From the NCBI GenBank assembly GCA_041166745.1, contig JBEEGH010000034.1:254591-318590 (forward strand): DNA of 64,000 nt, in the 5' to 3' direction. A program made the position numbers and the translations under genes. This DNA is from DASUCS01 sp041166745. GTDB lineage: Bacteria; Actinomycetota; Acidimicrobiia; Acidimicrobiales; JACDCH01. Of the stretch, positions 1-8,645 are shown in pieces (position 1 is the stretch's first letter; the number at the start of each line of letters is the position of its first letter). The notes beneath the pieces were generated by a model. The model did not search any database. It was not told the origin of the DNA and worked only from the letters and a program-made list of their open reading frames with translations.

Positions 1-354
1 AGACCTGCGATCAGGCGTTCGACGCAAGTCAGCAAGGTCTCTGCCCAGAGAGCTTCACGCCAGGGAGGGATCCAACGTCGTCCAACGAGTAGTTCGTCTT
101 GGACGCCTCTGCAGTACGCCCAGTACTTCGTAGAGGCGTTCCCTGACACCGACCCGCACAGCACGACTCAAATGATTCTCGGCCGCTTGCGCCGCTATGA
201 GTCAGAACGAGGGCAACCGATCGATCCCAGAAAGTGGAAATTGGCAATCAAAGAATTCAGCTCTCGTCCGAAGCTTCAGAGGCCTACAGGAAACGGCTCA
301 CGGTGGTGGTCATTCGATAAGGCGCAGTCCGAGTTAAAGAACAGAGTGTGGTGA
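1..354 (+). CDS. C-terminal part of an unknown protein, truncated by the left edge
   Basis: The frame is open from the first base to a TGA at 352-354, at least 117 codons, so the start lies outside the window. The visible part has a basic Ser/Thr/Arg-rich stretch, then a compact region beginning near WTPLQYAQYFVEAFPD, with alternating hydrophobic and basic residues and a Trp-rich end (GSRWWSF). This looks like a small helical domain, possibly nucleic-acid binding. I do not recognise the family. An internal ATG at 172 would give only 60 residues and would discard convincing upstream protein sequence. Base composition is lower in GC than the chromosome to the right, fitting the island. It converges on the XRE gene. 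Confidence 0.55.
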   Translation, partial: RPAIRRSTQVSKVSAQRASRQGGIQRRPTSSSSWTPLQYAQYFVEAFPDTDPHSTTQMILGRLRRYESERGQPIDPRKWKLAIKEFSSRPKLQRPTGNGSRWWSFDKAQSELKNRVW

Positions 355-416
355 AGCTTCGTGGAGGGGAAGGACCACAACCTTGACAACAACCGACTAG
401 CTGCAATCCAGCGACA

Positions 417-701
417 TCAGCCCGCCGTGGTCCTCACCTTGGGCCTCGCACGGGAGCGTCGGCGTACCTCTGCTTCAAACCGAATTACGAACTTGGACAA
501 CGAAGTTCCCAGGCTTACGCACACCTCACGAACTTCCACTAGATCCAACCTCCGCTGGCCTTGCTCATATTTCGATACAAAGCTCTGATGCCGACGTAGC
601 CTTTTCGCCAGATCGCTTTGGGTCATGCCCGCTTCTACACGCAGCTGGTGGAGCAGGGACGTAAGCGCCTCCCTCTCCGACGTGTAGATGCTCTTCGCCA
701 C
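417..701 (-). CDS. XRE-family helix-turn-helix regulator
   Basis: A 94-residue protein that is almost entirely an HTH_3/XRE domain. It has the typical segments LRVEAGMTQSDLAKRL and HQSFVSKYEQGQRRLD, followed by a helix ending in LGTSLSKFV. I chose the GTG at 699-701 because many short XRE proteins begin with MAKSIY and this start gives VAKSIYTSE. A longer TTG-started version to 758 would run up to the divergent gene's ATG. It is expected to bind DNA as a dimer and may control itself and the divergent zinc-finger gene. The partner toxin or target cannot be told from sequence. It lies in the low-GC island. Confidence 0.85.
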   Translation of the reverse strand: MAKSIYTSEREALTSLLHQLRVEAGMTQSDLAKRLRRHQSFVSKYEQGQRRLDLVEVREVCVSLGTSLSKFVIRFEAEVRRRSRARPKVRTTAG

Positions 702-757
702 TGCCCGAAGTAGCGCATGCTGAATCGGGATATCCCAAAATGGCTTAGCGTTCCGCA

Positions 758-1429
<672 letters not shown>

Positions 1430-1449
1430 CGAACCGACCTGCTGAATGG

Positions 1450-2076
1450 TTACCGCATCACGATCTTGCGCACCGTCGCTGGGTACCAGGCTTTTCCGCC
1501 ATGTGCCGTGGCAGTGCCCGATTCGTTGAGCGCATCAGCAATCTCTCGGTAGGAGTAGCCGGCCGATCGAAGCCGTTCAATGCGCCGCACAACTTTCGTG
1601 CCCAAGATTCGGGGTCGACCCAGCTGTACGCCCTCTTGACGCTTCACAGCGAGGGCGTCCTTAGTTCGCTGTCCGATCAGCCGTCGCTCGAACTGAGCAA
1701 ACGTCGCCATCATGTTTGCAACCATTTCGCCTTGTGGGGTCGTTGTGTCCACCCCGATGTCGAGCGCAACGATGGCCCATCCCTTCAAACGGGACCGTTC
1801 CATCAACGAAACGAAGTCCCCAAGGGACCTGGACAGCCGATCGACCTTGGCGATTACAAGCGCTTTCGATCCGCCACCTTCCACCGAACCCAGGGCAGCT
1901 TCTAGTCCCGGACGGTTCAGACCACGTCCGGACACACCGGCGTCTTCGAAGATCGCCCCCAGCGACCATGCACGGGCCCTACAGGCCGCCCTGACGGCCC
2001 GCCGCTGGGCTTCCAGCCCTGCGCCGCTGTCCGCTTGTTCGGCGGTCGATACACGCACATAGCCGCTTACGTCCAT
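1450..2076 (-). CDS. Small serine recombinase (resolvase/invertase family)
   Basis: A 208-residue site-specific recombinase. The N-terminal catalytic domain has YVRVS (nucleophile Ser10), the conserved DRLSRS segment, and the GEMVANMMATFAQFERRLIGQRT region that leads into the dimer helix. The C-terminal part (GRPRILG then YSYREIADALNESG) is a Hin-like helix-turn-helix. The size fits resolvases and invertases, not the large serine integrases. The ATG at 2076 is preferred over a TTG five codons earlier, because a TATACT element lies 6 bases upstream, suggesting a leaderless transcript. It probably inverts or resolves DNA within the island. Its target site was not found. Confidence 0.92.
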   Translation of the reverse strand: MDVSGYVRVSTAEQADSGAGLEAQRRAVRAACRARAWSLGAIFEDAGVSGRGLNRPGLEAALGSVEGGGSKALVIAKVDRLSRSLGDFVSLMERSRLKGWAIVALDIGVDTTTPQGEMVANMMATFAQFERRLIGQRTKDALAVKRQEGVQLGRPRILGTKVVRRIERLRSAGYSYREIADALNESGTATAHGGKAWYPATVRKIVMR

Positions 2077-2082
2077 GCAGAC

Positions 2083-2088
2083 AGTATA
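2083..2088 (-). promoter_or_regulatory. Candidate -10 element for the serine recombinase
   Basis: On the minus strand TATACT lies exactly 6 bases before the ATG at 2076. This is the spacing expected of a leaderless actinobacterial transcript starting at the A of ATG. No convincing -35 box is present. Confidence 0.4.
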
Positions 2089-2114
2089 CAAAAGGACCGT
2101 TTAGGCTACGATGA

Positions 2115-2306
2115 TCAGCGATCTAGCGCTTGCAATGCGACGACAGCGCCTTCGATGCGGTGACGCAATCGGCGGTCATGGGCAGTAGTTGCCACCAGCT
2201 TTCGCCGATCGACCAGGTCGAGCAGGCGTTGAAGCACGTCCACTGCCGACGAGTCTTGATTATCCGAGTGCCTTACCGACACACGTCTAGCTACACGCTT
2301 TGCCAT
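2115..2306 (-). CDS. Small basic hypothetical protein upstream of the recombinase
   Basis: A 63-residue Arg-rich protein with an amphipathic helical centre (VDVLQRLLDLVDRR) and a helical tail (GAVVALQAL). The ATG at 2304-2306 is used; the frame extends further upstream with no supporting features. It precedes the recombinase by 38 bases on the same strand and could be its accessory protein or be cotranscribed with it. No family was recognised, and it may be a chance frame, although its composition is protein-like. Confidence 0.45.
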   Translation of the reverse strand: MAKRVARRVSVRHSDNQDSSAVDVLQRLLDLVDRRKLVATTAHDRRLRHRIEGAVVALQALDR

Positions 2307-2360
2307 CACGTCTCCTGGCTCAGACGATTTACACAACATCGGGTCATTCAGCTTCCATCA

Positions 2361-2383
2361 CGTCCGTGACTGCTAGTCGGACG
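2361..2383 (-). terminator. Weak hairpin after the four-gene operon
   Basis: CGTCCG and CGGACG form a 6-bp stem with an 11-base loop, 60 bases beyond the stop of the last operon gene. There is no clear U tract, so this is only a possible terminator. Confidence 0.25.
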
Positions 2384-2444
2384 ATCACGTGGGCTGCGGC
2401 CCAACATTGAGGCACGCCATCGTTCGACGTCGCCTGCATCGCCG

Positions 2445-3662
2445 TCATCCAACTAGTGCCTCGGTTAGCGCCTGCTCCCACACTGACAGGTGTGCGGCGC
2501 TCCGCTCGCCCGACGCAATCGTGTAGTCCGAGAGGTCGGTTCTATGCAGCCGACGGAGAAAGCCGGTTCGCTCGTCGGTGAGCCGGGCCACCATGGCCGC
2601 CGGTGCGAGTCCCACCCATTCGTCAATCTCCGCAGACCGACAATGAACGGAATGTTTCATCAGCGAGTGGTACTCGAGCGCAATCGGAGGTTGTCCCTCA
2701 CACTGGGCGCAGTCGCACTCAGCTAATGCCCGATCCTCGAGCCACAACTGATATGCAAGCTCTTGCGACACGTAGCGATGAACTTGCGGCAAGTAGTACC
2801 GAGCCGGTGGGGGTCCGGACTGTGGCAGCTCTATCCAGTTTCGATACTCGCCGTAGCCGATTCCATGGCAAGCGCCTACAAGCCCTGCCGCCGACGCAAG
2901 CACGGAGAAGAACCCTCCATAGAGGGCGAACAACTCCTTGCCGGAATCGGTCGCCGTTGCAATCGCTTGCAGATAGGCAGCCAACGAGCGCTCGGGACTC
3001 GTCAGCTCCTCCAACGCAGAAACCCACACTGCTACCTGGTCATCTCGCACGTCGTCCAAGCAGCCCGCAAGCGCTTCCACCGACGTCGTTGAAACGACTC
3101 GAACTGTCGCAGCAGAGGCGCTACGAGTGTTCGTTGCTGCATACAACCTCTTTGAAAGGTCCCACCATGGATCCCTGATGCCGCTAACACAGGCGTACGG
3201 AGCCAAAATGAGAAGTGGGTCCTTGGCAGCGCTCGGCGTTACCGGCTCGTTCAGTCGCCGTGCGTACTTATCAAACTTCCCGCTTGTTGCACTCCTGTAT
3301 CCGAGATTGAAGTCCACCCAGTGCTGAGCAATCTCCTCGATCATGGTGTCGTCGAAGTCAGTGGGCTGTGGTTGGGCATCGGAGACAAGACCCGGCTCGC
3401 CAAGAACCGACGCAAGTTCCTCATGTGATTTTTTCGCTTGCGGTAACGCCTGCTGGAAGAGCGGAAACCGAGGGTCAATCACATATTCGGGTGCCGCCTC
3501 TGTGGCGGACAGCGTCAGGACGAAGCCACCGGTTCCCTCACGTTGAAAAGCAGCAACAGTCCCGGGCACAAGCAGTCCGTCGTAGTGCCCTGCGAGATCT
3601 CGCACGGTCTGTTGATCCGTTGCGCCGTAGCTGAGGTAGTGGCTAAACGTCCGACCAAACAC
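2445..3662 (-). CDS. Unknown 405-residue protein with CxCxxC zinc-type cluster, possibly TIM-barrel/TGT-like
   Basis: This is the last gene of the four-gene operon, overlapping the end of the nuclease gene by 20 bases. Repeated hydrophobic strands alternate with helices (LLVPGTVAAF, FVLTLSA, YVIDPRF, LLILAPYACV, VAVWVSAL, LVGACHGIGYGE), suggesting an alpha/beta barrel. Near the C-terminus are C316-x-C318-x2-C321 and then His/Cys candidates (H332, H337, H340, C341), followed by an amphipathic helix. The spacing recalls the CxCxxC...H zinc site of tRNA-guanine transglycosylases and their DNA-modifying relatives. The TGT catalytic aspartate context is not clearly present, so the relationship is only a hypothesis. 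It may instead belong to another family often next to small nucleases. Confidence 0.6.
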   Translation of the reverse strand: MFGRTFSHYLSYGATDQQTVRDLAGHYDGLLVPGTVAAFQREGTGGFVLTLSATEAAPEYVIDPRFPLFQQALPQAKKSHEELASVLGEPGLVSDAQPQPTDFDDTMIEEIAQHWVDFNLGYRSATSGKFDKYARRLNEPVTPSAAKDPLLILAPYACVSGIRDPWWDLSKRLYAATNTRSASAATVRVVSTTSVEALAGCLDDVRDDQVAVWVSALEELTSPERSLAAYLQAIATATDSGKELFALYGGFFSVLASAAGLVGACHGIGYGEYRNWIELPQSGPPPARYYLPQVHRYVSQELAYQLWLEDRALAECDCAQCEGQPPIALEYHSLMKHSVHCRSAEIDEWVGLAPAAMVARLTDERTGFLRRLHRTDLSDYTIASGERSAAHLSVWEQALTEALVG

Positions 3663-4086
3663 CGTCGCTCCTTACGGCGCCCGAACGCAGCGACGTCAAC
3701 AGTCGCTTTCGCAACGTCTGGTCTATCGGACGCAGGGGGGATTCGAGCAGCACCTTGGAGCTGGTGCTGTTCAGCAGCACGAACCCAAGAGCGTGTTGCT
3801 CAGCGAGTTCCAGGACTCGCTTGGACGGCATGAAGGGAGAAGCAACGTAGCTTCGATCGAATGCCAGGCGGTTGAACCCGGCCTGCTCTATCGCCCTCGC
3901 ATGGTTGGAAAGTTTCAGCTCATAGGCCGCCGTGCGAAGCGACTTCGTGAGTACGGCGAGGTCGATGCGGCGACCGAACCATGGCAGCTCTCGAACGACA
4001 AGCGAGTCAACCCGCACCCGCTTCGTCGAGACAAGCCAGTTCACGAGATGTGGGCTGAGTTCGTGCTCGAACCTGAAATCAATCAT
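3643..4086 (-). CDS. Small PD-(D/E)XK-type nuclease
   Basis: A 147-residue protein with the core of the restriction-endonuclease-like fold: E33 in VRELPWFGRR, D42 in RRIDLAVL, and E56-x-K58 in AYELKLS. The following helix has a conserved Q and N (AIEQAGFN) and then an SYVAS strand. This order resembles single-domain nucleases such as the sce7726-type proteins. The ATG at 4086 is chosen over an in-frame start at 4122 because the fold begins there and it gives an 8-base overlap with the upstream gene. Its likely action is metal-dependent cleavage of DNA or RNA. Which substrate is cut may depend on the operon partners. Confidence 0.7.
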   Translation of the reverse strand: MIDFRFEHELSPHLVNWLVSTKRVRVDSLVVRELPWFGRRIDLAVLTKSLRTAAYELKLSNHARAIEQAGFNRLAFDRSYVASPFMPSKRVLELAEQHALGFVLLNSTSSKVLLESPLRPIDQTLRKRLLTSLRSGAVRSDGVWSDV

Positions 4087-4633
4087 TGAGGGTGTCACTC
4101 GCCAAAATCTCCGACTCACCAAGTCGATGCAGCAGTATCACGTATCGACAGAACGTGAAGAGGATGCCAGCGATCGCCAAGGAAGTCGCTCCGACGGCAC
4201 ATTGCCCCACGAGCCGGGCACGATTAAATCCGGAGTAGTACAGGCCTGCTACCAGTGTCCCGAGTTCTACGGGTGCCAGCAACATAAGCAGGGTGGGTCC
4301 GATCCTCAGCAGCTTGCGGAATCTCGACGTGAGTCGGTCTCGGGCTTGAATGAGCGCACGGAACCTTTCAACGCTCTGCGACAACTGCGCCGGGTCGGCC
4401 GTCAGGCGTCCGGAATCGAGTAACAGATCACCGATCTGCTTCTGCAAGGTAAGGAGCTCGTCGATCGCCTTATCACTGAGCTTCGCCCTGGCGACGTCGA
4501 TACGATCAGACCACTCGTCAAGAAGCGTCGTTCGGAGAGATGCGAGTTTCCAGGCGGCTCCGGCTGCAGCGAGCGCCAGGGCTACGAAGATGCTTACAAC
4601 GCCGCCGTCAACGGTCGCCGCTCCGACAGTCAT
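4079..4633 (-). CDS. Membrane protein with cytoplasmic-type coiled coil
   Basis: A 184-residue protein with one N-terminal hydrophobic helix (about 12-30) and a charged, heptad-rich middle (about 35-105, including AKLSDKAIDELLTLQKQI). Two further membrane helices follow (about 112-132 and 143-168). It begins with an ATGA overlap at the stop of the winged-helix gene and itself overlaps the nuclease start, so the three are translationally coupled. No family was recognised. In this setting a membrane protein could be an effector, a sensor or an anchor for the nuclease. Confidence 0.7.
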   Translation of the reverse strand: MTVGAATVDGGVVSIFVALALAAAGAAWKLASLRTTLLDEWSDRIDVARAKLSDKAIDELLTLQKQIGDLLLDSGRLTADPAQLSQSVERFRALIQARDRLTSRFRKLLRIGPTLLMLLAPVELGTLVAGLYYSGFNRARLVGQCAVGATSLAIAGILFTFCRYVILLHRLGESEILASDTLND

Positions 4634-5187
4634 CCCCCAAGAATCTGGTCTCGGATAATGGACTTTTCCGTGTACTCGGGATAGCGCTGGTACACGTACC
4701 GAATCAGCTGCCGAAGCGGCAGGGCGCCGAACTGATCCTTGAACTCAGCGAGCATCGGCCCCACGTCCTTTGGCAGCTCGGTGATCAGCGCCTCGTAGTA
4801 GCGCCGTCCCCTAGCCGTCAAACTCAAGTTTCGAGTCGCATAGGGATCCGACGCTTCGGCGCCGATTACACGCTCCGTCTCCCAGGCATCCTCACTTGTT
4901 GAAGACAGCGAAGCGGAGTCCTCGACAAGGCCGGCAGCAACCAACGTGTCGACTGCTTGATACACCTTCGATGAGAAGGGGCCGAAGTTGTGAGAGCGAA
5001 AGTCGGCATCCTCGGTTATTAGGTCTCGAAGCTCGCTCTCCCGCTCGACCAGAAAGACCAGCTTTTCAAGCCTCGTGATGCCCTCGATCCGATCTTGAAG
5101 TGACGGAATTCGAGACGGCGCCCCAAGCACGAGCACGATCGCATCGTCAACCTCGAACGGGAGCTGGTCAGTGTCCGTCATTGTCAT
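4630..5187 (-). CDS. Winged-helix-like protein, first gene of the four-gene operon
   Basis: A 185-residue soluble protein. GITRLEKLVFLVERE, then SHNFGPFSSKVYQAVDTLVAAGLVE, and a later NLSLTARGRRYYEAL form the helix, recognition-helix and wing pattern of winged-helix domains. Some Panacea/DUF4065-like antitoxin proteins share the phrase FGPFS followed by a helix. It could be the operon repressor, an antitoxin-like inhibitor or a structural partner. It starts the operon, preceded by a 7-bp inverted repeat (5223-5240) that is a natural candidate operator. The function is inferred from fold-like signatures only. Confidence 0.65.
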   Translation of the reverse strand: MTMTDTDQLPFEVDDAIVLVLGAPSRIPSLQDRIEGITRLEKLVFLVERESELRDLITEDADFRSHNFGPFSSKVYQAVDTLVAAGLVEDSASLSSTSEDAWETERVIGAEASDPYATRNLSLTARGRRYYEALITELPKDVGPMLAEFKDQFGALPLRQLIRYVYQRYPEYTEKSIIRDQILGG

Positions 5188-5505
5188 CGCTGTCGTTCAC
5201 GGGGTCACTCTCACTCTCTAATGCGAACGCACACGTTCGCTCGCACAGCGAAGGCAACTTGGCTCGGGATTCCGACACCAAGAAACGTAGCCCTCGCTCG
5301 CCTCCGGTCGGTGCCCGGGTGCGATGCCGCCGCCGACCTCTAACGACGGTATTCGTGGGGTGTGACAGTGAAGAGCCCGGCAGGCCATCGATGCTGCGCC
5401 GTGGAACGCAAGGCAGTCGCCTGTTGGCGGTAGAAATCCGGTAGAAGTCACGGCAACAGAAGGGCGGGTCGCCTAGTCCGTACCGGGCCTGACCTGCATC
5501 TTCGA
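5188..5505. other. Intergenic stretch between the island operon and tRNA-fMet
   Basis: No credible gene: the frames here lack protein-like composition. It holds the candidate operator at 5223-5240 and must contain the operon promoter. I found no duplicate of the tRNA 3' end that would mark an attachment site. Confidence 0.6.
5223..5240. promoter_or_regulatory. Inverted repeat, candidate operator of the island operon
   Basis: GCGAACG-CACA-CGTTCGC is a perfect 7-bp inverted repeat with a 4-base centre. It lies 35 bases upstream of the ATG of the winged-helix gene, the expected position for autoregulation. It could also act as a hairpin in the leader. Confidence 0.4.
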
Positions 5506-5582
<77 letters not shown>

Positions 5583-5632
5583 GCGGACCAGACACGTTAC
5601 CAGTGGTGCCGGAAGCGGCCAACCGGGCGTTC

Positions 5633-5673
5633 TTGCGTCGCCTGACCACCGCATGAGGGGCTGGGCGACGCAA
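5633..5673. repeat. Family III structured repeat, copy A
   Basis: TTGCGTCGCC (5633-5642) pairs perfectly with GGCGACGCAA (5664-5673). The 21-base loop contains GACCACCGCATGAGGGG. The flank AATTTCGTAAG follows. A second copy at 45856-45896 keeps the loop core and flank but has a different, still perfectly paired stem. Both copies end 15-18 bases before the TAG stop of a minus-strand gene. Confidence 0.75.
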
Positions 5674-5690
5674 TTTCGTAAGCGCGAGGA

Positions 5691-8633
5691 CTACGCGGAC
5701 GCGCCGGACAGCGTGGTGGTCGTGGAACTCGACGCCGTCGAGTCCGGTGGCGAGCCGCTGAGGATCTGGTTGGCCTGCTGGGTCTTGCGCTCGGCGTCGT
5801 CGATCTTCAGCTTGTACGTCGCCAGGTCGCCCTGCTTCAGTGCGTTGTTGGCATCTTGGAAGTCCTGCAACGCCTGAGCCAACAGCTCAGTCGCCGTTTG
5901 GTTCGTAGGCGGCGTCGGCGTGGTGCCCTGCACCGGTGGGGTCACCGGCGTCGTGCCGTCTACGGGCAGATCGGAGAACCGGGAGAACTGCTTCAGCGCG
6001 GCCGCAAGCGTGTCGGCCACCGACACCTGGTTGTTGAACTCGACGACGACCTTGCGCAACAGTGGCGGATTGTTGTCCCCGCTCGCCTGCACATAGACGG
6101 GCCGCACGTAGAGCAACGAGTGCTCGATCGGGACGATCAGCAGGTTGCCGAAGAAGAGTTTCGAACCGCCGGTGTTGATGCCGAGCAACGTTTGCAGCGA
6201 TGACACCGCCGTATCCGAGCTCATCGTGCTCGCGACGAGTGTGGGCGCGGGCGGCAATCGGTCTCCCGGCATGACGAACGTCTCCAGCTCGCCGTAATGC
6301 TCTGGGTCGCTCTTGGCGACCATGAACGCGGTCATCTGCTTGCCGTTGCCCTTCGTCGGGACGAACGGCCGCAGGATGCTGAAGCGCTGCTCGGTCTCGC
6401 CCGGCAATCGCATGAGTTGGTAGTAGGGCGCGATTCCCCCGGAAGCGGGTGGCGGGCTGTTGTCCTGAACGGTGGTCGCCGTGGTGTTCGTGGCGCCGGT
6501 CTGCACCGTGGTGCCGGGGTCGGGAGCGACCGACCATGCCGGACCCTGCGTGTAGAAGTCGTCGGTGTTGTCGAGGTGGTAGCGACCCCACATGTTCGTC
6601 TGCACCCGGAAGATGTCTTCGGGATAGCGGAAGTGGGCCTTCAACTGCTCGCTCGGTTCGGTCGCCGCGAACAGCTTCGGGAATGCCTTCTGGTACGCAC
6701 GGATGATCGGGTCGGCGTGGTCGACGATGTAGAGGGTGGTCGTACCGTCGTAGGCGTCGATCACCGCCTTCACTGAGTTGCGCACGTAGTTGAACCGTCC
6801 GCTGAGTGAGCTGCCGGAGTCGGTCACGGCCCGCTGCGCGTACGGGTAGCGATCCGTGGTGGTGTAGCCGTCGACGATCCACTGCACCTTGCCGTCGATG
6901 ACGGCCGGATACGGATCAGCGTCAAAGGTGAGGAACGGTGCGATCGATTGCAACCGCGCGTTGATGTCGCGGTTGATGAGGATTCGCGACGAGCTCGTGA
7001 CGTTGCCCGAGACGAGTGGGTTGAAATCGCCGAAGCGAAGCGCGAAGGCCGCCCGCTTGATCCACGAGTCCATCTTGACGCCGTCGGCACCGGTGTAGGT
7101 CGTGGTCTCGTTGCGTCCCGCAGTGTCCTCGAAGTCGATCTCCTGCCGCTTCGAGTTCACGACGACGTACCCATCGAGTCGCTGCCCGAAATAGATGCCG
7201 GGCCGATCGACCTTGATGTCGGTCTCGTTCGTGATGGGAATGCCGCGGATCAGCTGATCGGGTTGGCCGTCGGCGGTCTGTGCGCTCGAGCTCGACAGAA
7301 CGACGCCGTAGCCGTGTGTGAACGCGAGGTGCGTGCCTTCCCACGATTGTTGGGGCACACCACCAGAGTTCAACTCGCGGGCGGACAACACGACCTGGGT
7401 CAGGTTCCCGTTGAGGATGTACCGGTCGACGTCGACGTCCTCGATCTTGTAGAAGGGCTTCAACGACTGAAGCGCCCGGTACGTGTCCGGCATGATGTTC
7501 GGATCCCAGAGGCGAATGTTGTCGACCGTGTCTTTGTTGGCGAGCACGTTCGCCGTGTTCAGTTGGTTGTCGTTGTCGAAGCTGGTCGTCGTGACGTTGC
7601 TCAGATTCATCGCGGCGCGCGTCGCTTTGATGTTGCGGTCGATGTATGGCCGCTCCTTCGTCGACTCCGAAGGCTCCACCTGGAATTTCTGTACGAGCGT
7701 CGGAACGATCGTCCCTGCGACCACCGCCACGAAAAACCACAGGCCGACGCCGAGAACGGGCAGCACCCACCCTCGGCGGAAGATGTTGTAGAGGAACAAC
7801 CCGACCGAGAAGAGCGAGATCACCATCAGCAACTTGATGGCCGGCAACTGGGTGTGCACGTCGGTGTAGGTCGGGCCATCGACTGTGCCGCGAGTTGAAA
7901 TGCTGAGCGTGTACTGCTGCACGTAGTACCCGGCCGCCTTCACCAGCGCGATCACGGCGAGGAGGACCGACAGGTGCGCCTTCACCTGCGGCGTGACCCG
8001 TTGGAACGGCGTCTGCACCCGGATGCCGCCATTGAGGTAGTGCGCAACTGCGCTCACGATGAGCACGATGACGAAGGCGGCGAAGAACCATCCGACGAGG
8101 AACGACAGGAACGGAAGCTGGAAGACGTAGAAGCCGACGTCCTTGTGGAACTGCGGGTCCTGGACGTTGAACGGTACGTAGTTGCGGAACAGCAGCCACT
8201 CTTGCCATTGGCCCGACGCGCCCGCACCCGCGATCACCGCGAACAGCAGCGCCACCGCGATGCGAACCAAACCGGTGCGACGACCGACGAGCTCGTGATA
8301 GCGCTCGATCAGCTCCTCTTCCGGACCGGCCGGTCGGAACTTGGGCGCGAGGCGATCTGCGATGAGCAGGTTGAGCCAGAGGAGCACGAAGAAGATCGCG
8401 ATGAAGACGAAGGCGAGCGTGAGCTTCGTGCCGAGAACACCTCGCCACACGCCCGTCTGACCGATCGACTGGAACCACAAGTAGTCGGTGTAGAAGGACG
8501 CGATGCTGCGCAGCGTCGTGACGAGCAGGAACAGCCCGACGGCCGCGATGACGAGAAGGACGCGGCCACGGCCGGGCCGGCGCGCTCGGGGCGCGCGAGG
8601 CTCCCCACGGGGCATGTCGTCACCAGCGCGCAT
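5691..8633 (-). CDS. UPF0182 family membrane protein
   Basis: A 980-residue protein matching the actinobacterial UPF0182 family in size and layout. A short basic N-terminus precedes about seven membrane helices (residues 25-330, for example VLLVIAAVGLFLLVTTL and FVFIAIFFVLLWLNLLI). A large extracytoplasmic region follows with ERPYIDRNIKATR, WEGTHLAFTHGYG and RFSILRPFVP, and then a Pro/Thr-rich linker and coiled C-terminus. Function is unknown even in well-studied relatives. The ATG at 8633 is kept, although an ATG six codons later (MPRGEP) is equally possible. It is followed by the family III repeat and the tRNA. Confidence 0.93.
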   Translation of the reverse strand: MRAGDDMPRGEPRAPRARRPGRGRVLLVIAAVGLFLLVTTLRSIASFYTDYLWFQSIGQTGVWRGVLGTKLTLAFVFIAIFFVLLWLNLLIADRLAPKFRPAGPEEELIERYHELVGRRTGLVRIAVALLFAVIAGAGASGQWQEWLLFRNYVPFNVQDPQFHKDVGFYVFQLPFLSFLVGWFFAAFVIVLIVSAVAHYLNGGIRVQTPFQRVTPQVKAHLSVLLAVIALVKAAGYYVQQYTLSISTRGTVDGPTYTDVHTQLPAIKLLMVISLFSVGLFLYNIFRRGWVLPVLGVGLWFFVAVVAGTIVPTLVQKFQVEPSESTKERPYIDRNIKATRAAMNLSNVTTTSFDNDNQLNTANVLANKDTVDNIRLWDPNIMPDTYRALQSLKPFYKIEDVDVDRYILNGNLTQVVLSARELNSGGVPQQSWEGTHLAFTHGYGVVLSSSSAQTADGQPDQLIRGIPITNETDIKVDRPGIYFGQRLDGYVVVNSKRQEIDFEDTAGRNETTTYTGADGVKMDSWIKRAAFALRFGDFNPLVSGNVTSSSRILINRDINARLQSIAPFLTFDADPYPAVIDGKVQWIVDGYTTTDRYPYAQRAVTDSGSSLSGRFNYVRNSVKAVIDAYDGTTTLYIVDHADPIIRAYQKAFPKLFAATEPSEQLKAHFRYPEDIFRVQTNMWGRYHLDNTDDFYTQGPAWSVAPDPGTTVQTGATNTTATTVQDNSPPPASGGIAPYYQLMRLPGETEQRFSILRPFVPTKGNGKQMTAFMVAKSDPEHYGELETFVMPGDRLPPAPTLVASTMSSDTAVSSLQTLLGINTGGSKLFFGNLLIVPIEHSLLYVRPVYVQASGDNNPPLLRKVVVEFNNQVSVADTLAAALKQFSRFSDLPVDGTTPVTPPVQGTTPTPPTNQTATELLAQALQDFQDANNALKQGDLATYKLKIDDAERKTQQANQILSGSPPDSTASSSTTTTLSGASA

Positions 8634-8645
8634 CTGGGGGGAACC

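Noticed and set aside
5188..5505. Search for an attachment-site copy of the tRNA-fMet 3' end
   Set aside because: No matching segment was found in this gap or elsewhere in the island. The other end of the island may be outside the window.
6922..8478. 518-residue minus-strand frame within UPF0182
   Set aside because: Out-of-frame shadow of the UPF0182 gene with Arg/His-rich composition.
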